12,680 bases of DNA from Chrysochromulina tobinii (lineage: Eukaryota > Haptophyta > Prymnesiales > Chrysochromulinaceae): positions 1-12,680 of the forward strand of contig JWZX01001607.1 of the NCBI GenBank assembly GCA_001275005.1. Direction: 5' to 3'. Position 1 is the stretch's first letter. Each line of letters begins with the position of its first letter. Position numbers and translations under genes: made by a program. Below the pieces are notes generated by a model. The model ran no database searches. It was given only the letters and a program-made list of their open reading frames with translations, and was not told the origin of the DNA. Of the stretch, positions 1 to 8,900 are shown in pieces.

Positions 1-1
1 G

Positions 2-1735
2 GCCGCCGCGGGCTCGAGCGCTGACGCGAGCGCGCTCAAGCGCAAGCGACGGCCACCGGGCTGGCTTGCGGGCCACGAGAACGGCGACGAGGGCGGCGGC
101 GACGACGAAGCGGCCGATGCGAGCGCGGCCGCATCCGGCGCGTCGCCGACTACGCCCTTCGCAGCCGGTGGCGGCGGCGGCGGCGGCCATGACCGACCGC
201 GGCCGCCCAAGAAGCGGCCCATCATCAGCGTGTACGCGACCCTCATCAATGGGCAACGCGATGCGCCGCCGCCCGCGCATCTCGTGGTGACGCCGTGCGC
301 GGTCGCGGTGCTCGGCGTTCTGCCGCCGCCCTCATCGCGCTCGCGAGGGCCCATGCCGCCGCCGCTCGCCGCGAGTGCCAGTTCGGGCAGTCACCTTTCC
401 GAGCGCTCGCCGGGTGGCCGGCACAACAAGGACAGCGGCGACAAGGGACACGGGAGCGCCGACGCCCGGTCGCTTGAGAAGCGGCGGCTGCACAAGGAGT
501 CGTCACGGGAGAGCTCCAAGGAGGCCGTGGGGGAGGATGCCTTCCAGATTGAACTCGCCTCGCCCCGCATCATTGAGGTGGTCCGTGCCAAGGAGATCCA
601 TCTGCCGCAATGGCGCGTGCTCCCCCCCCACCTCATCCCCGAGCCGCTGGGCGAAGCATGGGCGCCGCGGCACAGGGCGACTTTGAAAGAGGGTCGCACC
701 GGCAAGGCCCCCGGACGGAGTGGCAGCACCAGCAGCATCGGCAGCGCGGGCGGGGATGCGGGCGGTGCCGCCGCCAGCAGCGGCAGCGGTACACACGCAG
801 CAGCAGCAGCCGCAGCAGCCCTAGCTGGCGATGCGGGCGACGCGGACGAGGATGAGGAGGACGGCATCGACGATGACGTCTACGAGCGCCGGCACGCGCG
901 CACGCTCGAGCGCGCCATTGCCGCAGCGCGCTCAGTGGCGTTGGCGCTCTTCCAAAAGGAGCGCCAGAAGCAGCAGAGCCATCACAGCAGCGGCGGCGCG
1001 GATGGCAAGGCGGGAGAGGGTGCCCCCGTACGCACCATGACCGAAGAGGACGAATGGCGCTTTCGCCCTTCGGAGCTCGCTGCCCTGTGCGCGGCACAGC
1101 GCATGGGTCTCGACGGCGACGCGCCAGCGGCCGATGGCGATGCCGGTGGCGGCGCGGGCGGCGCGGCGGCGGGCTTCTTCGGGCGCATGGGCGGTAACAG
1201 CGGCGGGCGCGACAAGAAGGACGAGGACGCGGAGGGCGATGCAAAAGGGGCGGCCGGAGCCGCTGTGGAGCCGATTTCCCAGAACCCATCCGACGTCGAT
1301 TTGCTTCGGATGTCGATGGACTCGGTGGACGCCGAGGCGTCCACGGCAGCCGACGCCGCCGACGCCGTTGACGCCGCCGATGCCGAGGATGAGGTCGATG
1401 AGCACTTGCCGACGAGCGCCGCGGCCGAGGGCGACGATGCTGATGCGGAGGCAGTCGACTTGGAGGACGAGGACGAGGACAATGCAAACATCGCCCTGGT
1501 CAACGTGGGAGACGTCGAAGACGCCGATGTTGCGGGCGATGACATGCACGGTGCCAATGGTGTGAACATTCACGGTGCCAATGGTGTGGATGCGACCACA
1601 GGAGAGGAGTCTGATGTCGTGCGCGACGACGACGGCGACGGCGAGGCAGCAGAGGATCAAGGGGCAGAGGCGCTGCACGGCTCCAAGCGCGCGCTCATGG
1701 AGGTGGACGACCCTTCGCACCAGGCGGCGGCGTGA
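2..1735 (+). CDS. PEHE-domain-like acidic nuclear protein, 5' end outside window (partial)
   Basis: An uninterrupted frame enters from the left edge and ends at TGA 1733-1735, giving 577 visible residues. No initiator can be assigned; the first in-window Met codons are internal. Basic clusters that could be nuclear localisation signals lie at residues 13-17 (KRKRR) and 68-73 (PPKKRP). Residues about 188-310 carry a block resembling the PEHE domain: an EI-x-LPQWR motif (W204, R205), then after a Gly/Ser/Ala insert DDDVYERRH (Y294, H298) followed by a charged helix. In MSL1 and KANSL1 the PEHE domain binds the MYST acetyltransferase MOF/KAT8, so a role in a histone acetyltransferase complex is possible. 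After about residue 350 the chain is low-complexity Gly/Ala then Asp/Glu, with an eight-alanine run at 797-820. The coding assignment is firm; the family call is tentative because the motifs are short and separated by a long insert. Confidence 0.7.
   Translation, partial: AAAGSSADASALKRKRRPPGWLAGHENGDEGGGDDEAADASAAASGASPTTPFAAGGGGGGGHDRPRPPKKRPIISVYATLINGQRDAPPPAHLVVTPCAVAVLGVLPPPSSRSRGPMPPPLAASASSGSHLSERSPGGRHNKDSGDKGHGSADARSLEKRRLHKESSRESSKEAVGEDAFQIELASPRIIEVVRAKEIHLPQWRVLPPHLIPEPLGEAWAPRHRATLKEGRTGKAPGRSGSTSSIGSAGGDAGGAAASSGSGTHAAAAAAAALAGDAGDADEDEEDGIDDDVYERRHARTLERAIAAARSVALALFQKERQKQQSHHSSGGADGKAGEGAPVRTMTEEDEWRFRPSELAALCAAQRMGLDGDAPAADGDAGGGAGGAAAGFFGRMGGNSGGRDKKDEDAEGDAKGAAGAAVEPISQNPSDVDLLRMSMDSVDAEASTAADAADAVDAADAEDEVDEHLPTSAAAEGDDADAEAVDLEDEDEDNANIALVNVGDVEDADVAGDDMHGANGVNIHGANGVDATTGEESDVVRDDDGDGEAAEDQGAEALHGSKRALMEVDDPSHQAAA
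1547..1594 (+). repeat. 24-nt tandem duplication in the acidic tail
   Basis: Two adjacent 24-nt units (1547-1570 and 1571-1594) share their first 18 bases exactly. In frame they encode HGANGVNI followed by HGANGVDA. This looks like a recent in-frame slippage or unequal-exchange product in a disordered acidic region. Confidence 0.85.
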
Positions 1736-2214
1736 CCCGACCGATCGCACTTTCCGTGTGGTGTTTGGTACCGCCGGACTCCCAGACGACTCCCAGACGA
1801 CACTCAGCCGCCCAGGGGCGCGGCGAGAGCGTGCGGCGAGGCGTGGCCAGTAAGAAGCGTTGTAGTCACGTTGAGAGCGGGTGTGCTTTCGTATCGTAAG
1901 TGATTTATCGTTTACCAATCGTTCGCAATTGCAATACCGCGACCATAACAAAATTACAAAGCGGTCTGAGCGTATAATTTTACGGCCCCCGTCTTAGGCG
2001 TGGCTGCGGTGCGGTCCCCGGCTTGGTCCATAACGAAACTGTGCAACACTGGCTCGTGGCTGATTTCAACTCTCGCGTTGGGGGAGTAACGCGGGAGATG
2101 CATGTCCTCGACTCGACGTACGTGCCATTCTGTCATCCCCATCGCTCGCCTTCTGCACCTTCCTTAGAGTAACATGACCATGTGCTTTATGACCGCCTCG
2201 GAGTCTGAGCCGCT
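1736..2214. other. Convergent 3'/3' intergenic region
   Basis: The region separates the stop of the plus-strand PEHE-like gene from the stop of the minus-strand SFI1-like gene, so it should hold both 3' UTRs and polyadenylation sites. Base composition becomes clearly AT-richer around 1885-1985. An 11-nt unit, gactcccagac, is tandemly repeated at 1777-1798. A 62-codon minus-strand frame at 1954-2142 has no recognisable features and is not called. No RNA gene or mobile element was seen, and no unambiguous poly(A) signal could be picked by eye. Confidence 0.6.
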
Positions 2215-2980
2215 TCAGGCGCCGCCGCCGCGCCGCAGCCGCTCCTGCCTCGCAAACTGCTCGAGCGTCTGAAAGCCCGCGGCGGGCTCGGGTAGCGTCC
2301 GGCGAGGGCTGCCAGCCGCCGGCGTGTAGAGCGTGGCGGGCGTGCGGCGGGGTGCCTCGCCCTCGTCATCCTCTTCACGGTCCTCTTCACGGCCGGCCCC
2401 ACGAGCAGCCTGGGGCACGCGGCGCTGGCTCGCGCCCATTACGGCGCCGGTCGAGCCCGCTGCTCCGCGAGCCAGCCGCGGCGCCGTAATGGGCGCGTCG
2501 CGGCCCAGCCGCTCCGCGCCATAGGGCTCGCTGAGCTCGAGGTCTTCATCTGGGGGCGCCGCCTCGAGCATCTGGGAGCCGAGCACGAGAGCCACCGAGA
2601 GGCCGGTGGGCGAGAGCGCGTGCGCGAGAGCGCGGGGCACCGCCGAGGGCGACGAGCGACGGTAGCTTCGGGGGGGGCTGTGTGCGCCACCCCCCGAGGG
2701 GGAGCCTGGGGAGGAGCCCTTGCGCCCTGGGGTGGGGAGGCCACCGGGCGCCGGTGTGAAGCGCGGTGTGAAGCGCGGCGAGGACGGTGGCGGCGCCGCC
2801 TGCTGAAAGCTGAGGGCCGAGCGGCGCTGGTGCACGACCGCACCGCGCACCAGGTGCGCCGCCATGCGCGCGTGCCTCGATTGCAAGGAGCTCTCCGCGG
2901 GCGAGTCTCCGATTCGCTCGGCCGCCTGGAGGGCCGCGACGTCAAAGCCGTCCTCAGTGAAGCGGCCGGGCTTTTCCCAA
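2215..2980 (-). other. S/T-P-rich C-terminal tail of the SFI1-like protein
   Basis: After the last tryptophan repeat (W codon at 3004-3006) the chain loses its helical repeat pattern. It contains PRFTPRFTP, PTPGRK, GSSPGSP and HSPPRS, i.e. many S/T-P sites with at least two full CDK consensus sites (TPGR, SPPR). It then becomes acidic (DEDLELSEP) and ends in a short Arg-rich helix and RRGGGA. In yeast, CDK phosphorylation of the Sfi1 C-terminus restrains spindle-pole-body duplication. A similar role here is an analogy, not shown by the sequence. Confidence 0.7.
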
Positions 2981-5900
2981 TTGTGACTCCACGAGAGGGC
3001 ACGCCAGTGGAAGAAGACGAGGCCGGCGAGCCGCTTGCAGTAGTAGCCGAAGGCGGAGGCGAGCCGCAGCTGGCGCCCACTCGCGCTCGCCGCGGCCGCG
3101 CGCAGCATGTCGAGCGCGACGGCCGCGTCGCGCCGCTCGCGGCGCGAACAGACCGAGAGCGCGCGCCACATGCGCACCACCTCGCCGCATGTCCTCTGGC
3201 ACTTGCCAGTCAGCCGGCTGGAGGCTTCGCGCTCGAGCCGCTCACGACGCGCGCGCCGGTAGGAGTGGAAGCGCTTCCATCGACTCAAGGTTGAGTACTT
3301 GCGTCCCGCGAAGGCGTGCGCGGCGGCCGTGTGCAGCTGGCGCTTTGCATGCAGCAGCTGCTGCCGCCAGGACGTGAGCGCGCCGTAGAGCTTGCTCGAG
3401 CGCATGCGCAACGCGACCACCTGGCCCGTCATCTGGCGGCGCGCGTACTTGTTCCACTGATAGATGGCGACGGCGCTGGCGCCGCGCAGCAAGCGAGCGA
3501 CGCGCTCGAGCACGAGCTCACGCCGCTGGGCCACCTGCGCCTCGCGCACCTGCCACTGGCGCAGCGCGAGCCGAAGCCGCTGCTTCCACACGATCTCCCC
3601 CATCTCGTCCGCCGCCAGGTCTTGCTCGACCACCGTCCTGGTGAACCGTTTCCAAGCGACCATGGTGAGCTCAAGTAGACGGCCAGTCACGGCCAGCAGG
3701 ATGGCACCCAGCCGGTGTGAACGGACCACGAGGCCCCGCCACGCGCTGAGGACGCGCCACGTGGTCGCGGACGCGAAGCGCGACGAGAGCTGCTCGAAGA
3801 GCGCGCCGTGTCGAGCGCGCAGCCGCGCGAGCTTGCGCCAGTGCTCGAAAAGGACGCGGCGCGCCGTCCCGCCAAAGTGCAGGTTGGCCATGCCTTGGGC
3901 GGCAAATGTGCGCGTCGCCATGGCGCTCGTGAGGTGCCAACGGTCGAACGCGGTGCGCCGGCGGCTTGCGCTGGCGGCCGCATCGGCGAGCAGTCGCACC
4001 GAGGCCCGCGAGTGAGCGTACACGCGCCACGAGGTCACGATGGCCGAGAGGGCCCGAGCGCGCGCGCGCCGGCGGTGCGCGTCGAGCGCGGTCTGGTTGG
4101 CACGGGCGCGGATGATCTCTAGCCGAGCGTAGCGTGCCGTCTCGGTGTGCAGTCGCCATGCATGCACGATGCGATGGGCGAGTGTGGTGCGCCACAGCCC
4201 GAGCGCGCGCACGGTGCAACGGTACAGGTGCGAGTGCTGCCGCGCGTGCTTGCGCAGCTCGAAGAGGCCGTGCGACAGGCTCGCCTTGCGCGCGTGCTGC
4301 GACGCCGCGGCCGACATGCGCCAATGCGTTAGGATCTCGTGCCGGCGCAGGAACTGGCGCCGAGCGGCCAGGTACCGCTGGCGCAGCTCGAGCGCGGACA
4401 CCTTGGCAGTCCAATAGTGCCAGCGGCGCAGCCGTCGCTGGAGGTCGCGCTCGACATTGGTACCGGTGAGAACCTCGAGCAGCCGCTCGAGGCGCGTGGT
4501 CTGCTCGATCTGCTTAAAGGCCACCTCGACGTAGAAGGAGCGGTTGATCGTGCGCAAGCGCTCGAAGTGGACTTCGCACCTGTACCTCCACAGGGTATAG
4601 AAGCCGCTCGCGAGGTCCCTCCGCCCCGTCTTGCCGAGCAAGATCCGCATGATCGCGCCAATGCGCGCCTCCGTGGCCCACTCCGCGAAGCGCACCGAGA
4701 GCAGCTTGGCGGCGAGGTCGTGCAGGTGCTCGAGCACGCGCGTCGACAGCTTCGACTCGAAGCACGCCATCTGCCAGACACACTTCCACTCCATGAGAGC
4801 GCCGGTCAGCTCCTTGTTCGCCACACGCGTGGCCATCGCACTCGCCGTCGCGCGCAGCTGCCGGCGCGCCTCGACGAGTTCCATCCAAGCGCCCATGCAC
4901 AGCGCCACGTTGCGGTGAAGGAGCTTGCCGATGAACTTGGCCACGATCTCGTCACGTCGAGATCGCAGGTTGAGCACCTTGGCCCACGCGCGCAGCACAC
5001 GCGACTCGAGTCCGCGGCTCCAGAAGCCGAGTGAGCGCTTCGCCTTGCGCTGCTGGTCGGCGCGACGCCGTGCGAGGCCGGCCCACCGTTGGAAGCAGCC
5101 GTACCACGTCTTCGAGAGGAAGGCGGCCGCGGCCTTGCGCAAGGCCGTGTACTTGGCAGTGCCATGGATCGAGGCGAGGCGCCAACGGCCAAAGCCCGTC
5201 TCGAGGGCAGCACCGCCCCACGCCTCGAGGGCATGCTGCATGCTGCGCGAGAGGCGCGAGGCGCCGCGCGCGAGGGCGCACCACGCGTTGAGCGCACCCC
5301 GCTTGGCGGCGGTGGCCTTTCCGCCCACGAGCTCGTTCGTGAGGAGCGCGACGGTGCCCAGCATGGCGCTGAGCTCGCGCCAGCGCAGCCACGCCGTGCG
5401 CTTGAGGCAGTACTCGGCGTGCGCGGCCGAGCTCTCAAAGTGGCCGCTGAAGAGAGCCGAGAGCTCGGCGAATGCATGCCACGCGCGCACGCCCTCCCGG
5501 AGCAGTACGCGTCGCGAGTTGCCGCCAACCGCCGCGGAGAGGATGGCGAGATCGCGTGCTTCGGCCGACCACTTGTGCAGCACGTACGACATCTGCTGCT
5601 GCACGGACGCCTCGTACTTGTCGTCGCAGAAGGCCTTGGCCTTGAGCAGCGCGCGCGTGAGGCTCCTCCACGCACTGAACGTGAGCTGGCCCAGACTGAG
5701 AAAGTGGCGCGCGATGCCGACCTTGACCTGCCGCTCGCAATCACAGGTCATCAGAGGTCAATCAGAGGCCAATCAGAGGTCAATCAGAGTCCAATCAGAG
5801 GTCAATCAGAGGCCAATCAGAGGTCAATCAGAGGCCATCAGAGGCGGATCTTGACCTGCCGCTCGCAATCAGAGGCCATCAGAGGTCAATCAGAGGCCAT

Positions 5901-8900
5901 CAGAGGTTAATCAGAGGCGGATCTTGACCTGCCGCTCGCGGAAGGCATTGAGGTGCGCATAGTTGCGCCAGCCCAAGAAGACGCGCAGCGTGAGCGTGCC
6001 TTCAAAGTGCAGGCGTGACGCCAGCATCCCGAGGCGCTCGTTCTTCCACTCGCGGCACGCGTCGCGCCAGCGCACCAAGACGAGCTGCTCGAGGCGCGAC
6101 AAAAAGTAGTGGAGGGCCTTGCTGTGCTTGGACTGCATGATCTTGCCCGTCTGCGCCAGAGCCCTCCAGAAGAGCATCACGGAGCGCAGGATGCCCGTCG
6201 ACCAGAACAGGCCGGCCGCTCGCTCCTCGATCTGCACGCGCACCGCGAACCGGTACTCATCAAACGCCCAACGGCCGAGCGCCTGCGCCGAGTGCGCGAT
6301 GGCCAGGCCGGTGAGCATCGACGCCTTGACGCGGAACTGGGCCATCTCTGTCCACGCGCCGAAGGCGGCCGCCTCCTCGAAGCAGCGCCAGCGCAGCCCC
6401 GACCAGGTGAGCAATCCCTCGGCCTCCTGCAGCGTCCGTCCACGGTATGGGATCTGGAGCGCGCCCTGGAGTGCCTCGAGCGCGGCCCGGTCGTCCGCCT
6501 CCTCGTGCGCCCACTCATGCCACATGCGGAAGATGACCGAGGTGTTGCGCACGAAGAGCTGGCGGAGCCCCTGCGCGAGCCCCGACGAGAGGTGCGCGTG
6601 GAACACCCAGATGCGCAGAAAGTCCGCCCAGACGCGCTCACGACGGCGCTGCGCCACCTCGAGGGCCGCCTGCTTGCATGCGAGCCGCTTGCGCACCACG
6701 CGCAGCCACGCGTGGAACGTGGCGTCGAGCATCTTGCCGAGAAGGCGCGCGACGCGCTGCTTCACCTGCTGGCGCTGCACCACGAGGCCGCGCCACGCGA
6801 GCGTGATCCTCGTCAGGGAGCCGTTGGCGAGCATCGAGTAGGCCCGTCGGAGCTTTCGCATCTGCACGGCGCGCTCTGTCGCGAGTCGCTGCCACCGACG
6901 GAGCATGCCGAGCGCGCGCGGGTTGGCCACGCGACGCAGGATCACGCGCAGCTCGAGCACGCGCTGGTACTGCTCCAAGAGCGCTTGGAACCCGCGCGCT
7001 GCCTCCATGTGGAGGAGGCGACCCCCAAAAGCGAGCGCCTTCCGGTGAGCGGCAGACTCCTTATCGAGGGTCGCTACGTACTCGCCGCGCCAGGCCATCC
7101 AGCCGCGCGTGAGCTCGCGGCACGCGAGCCGGCGCATGGTCGAGATCATCAGCCGGTGCTGCCGGCCCAGGGTGTACCAAGCGCCCAGCACGGCGCGAGC
7201 TTCCTTGAGACGGAGCAGCGCGGAGATGCGCCGGAGCTCAAGGGCGTGCTCGTGCAGCTCGATGAGGGTGTTGAAGGCCGCGCGCTTGCCCCGGTGCATC
7301 ACCGTCTGGGCGACGGCCGCCATCTTTGCGAGCTTGTGCATGCGCTCCTCCGCCATCGCCGACCATGCGAGCCAGCCCTTCGTCAAGCTTCGGTTCATGA
7401 GGCGCGCGAGCACGCGCCGCCCCTTGGCCTGTGCCTCGCGCTCGGCCTCGAGCTGCTCGATGAGCTTGTGCATTGCTTGGGCAAGCTCCTGATTGCGCCA
7501 ACGGCCGTGGGCCGCGCCGAGCTGGGCACGCATGATGGCGGCCTCCATCGCCTTCTCGCGCCACGCGGCGAGCGCCTTGCACTCGCCCGAGCGCGTGAGG
7601 AACGCGACGGACTTGGTGAGCAGCAGCCGCTCCGTGTGCTTGTGCTCCCACGCGGCGTGCCATGCGCGCAGGTGCTTGAGCCCGCGCGACGAGTGCGCCG
7701 TCCAGGCCGCGAGCTCGTTGCGCTGCCGACGGGTAATGCGACGCTGAGCATACGAGTGGAAGGCGAGCAGCACCTTGAGAGTGAGGCCGCCCACCCAGAA
7801 GCTGATGGCGCGGCGCGCGGCCTGGCGCTCCTCCTTTTGGAGCTCGACGAAGCGCAGCCAGCCGGTGAAGACGAGCGACTGCAGCTTGTAGAGCATGCGC
7901 GTGAGGAACGGGAGCACCTGCATGCGATGAGGGAGGCAATCAGAGGTCATCAGAGGCAATCAGAGGTCATCAGAGGCAATCAGAGGTCATCAGAGGCAAT
8001 CAGAGGTCATCAGAGGATGAGGAACGGGAGCACCTTTTCACGCATGGCCGCGACCTGATGCATCATGCTGCGCCAGCCGCCCCACGCCATCGCGAGGAGC
8101 CGGTTGCCGAGGAATCCAAGCGACTGACGCATCTTGGCCTTGCGCTCGGCGAGGGCCTCGGCGCGCCGCCGCCACTGAGCCAGCCCGGTGCCGAGCAGTG
8201 AGAGCTCGTGATTGCCCGAGATACGAGCCGCGATCGCGCGGGTGCGTTTCGTCGCCTCGAGATAGCCCGACCACGCGCCGAAGACCAGCGTCGCGAGACG
8301 GTACGCAATCTTGAGGGCGCACTTGCGCAGGATGGCGCGGTGGCGCTTCTCCTGCTCGAGGTCGAGCAGCATGCAATCAGTGGTAATCAGTGGTAATCAT
8401 TGGTAATCAGCGGCACTCAGTGGCAGGCACTCAGTGGTAATCAGTGGTAATCATTGGTAATCAGCGGCACTCACCTGCTCGAGCAGCCCCTTCCACGCGT
8501 CGTACACGAGCCCGAGCAGCCGATTGCGCATGCGCGCGAGCGCACGGCGCAGCTTCTGCTTGCGCGCGCCCGCCTCGCTCGCGAGAGCCACCCACGACTG
8601 GAGCGCCTTGACGAGCGACGCGTTCATCATGCGAGCGAGCGCCGTGTTGAGCCGCTCCCTGGACGTGCGCGCCGCGTCGGCCACTTCGATCCATCGCTGG
8701 AGCGCCCGGCACGACGCGCGGTTCAGCAGGCGGGAGAGGCAGAGCAGCATCGTCGCCTGCGTGCGCGCGAGCTCCTCAACGTACTCGAGCCACGTGAGCA
8801 AGCCCTTGGCCATCTTCGAGTTCAGCAGCCTCTCCAAGTGCAGATGCGACTTGAGCCGATTACCGCGCGCGTGCTGCGTGTACTCACGCCACGCGAGGGC

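Noticed and set aside
230-1735. Translation start at 230 for the plus-strand gene
   Set aside because: The codon at 230 is GTG, and the same frame is open to the left edge with plausible nuclear-localisation sequence, so the gene is simply cut by the window.
391-1951. Several minus-strand frames opposite the acidic protein (for example 932-1951, 633-1487)
   Set aside because: They are low-complexity Arg/Pro/Ser or hydrophobic shadows of GCC/GAC-rich codons on the plus strand.
1954-2142. Minus-strand 62-codon frame in the convergent intergenic region
   Set aside because: It is short, lies in the AT-richer 3' UTR zone, and has no domain or codon pattern like the neighbours.
7934-8013. CRISPR-like array
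   Set aside because: The units are contiguous 20-nt tandem repeats with no unique spacers, and they lie inside a spliceosomal-type intron of a eukaryotic gene.
6109-8058. Plus-strand 649-codon open frame opposite the SFI1-like exons
   Set aside because: It is an antisense shadow of a GC-rich gene. It reads straight through a repeat-built intron, has no recognisable domain, and the opposite strand carries a clear tryptophan-repeat pattern.
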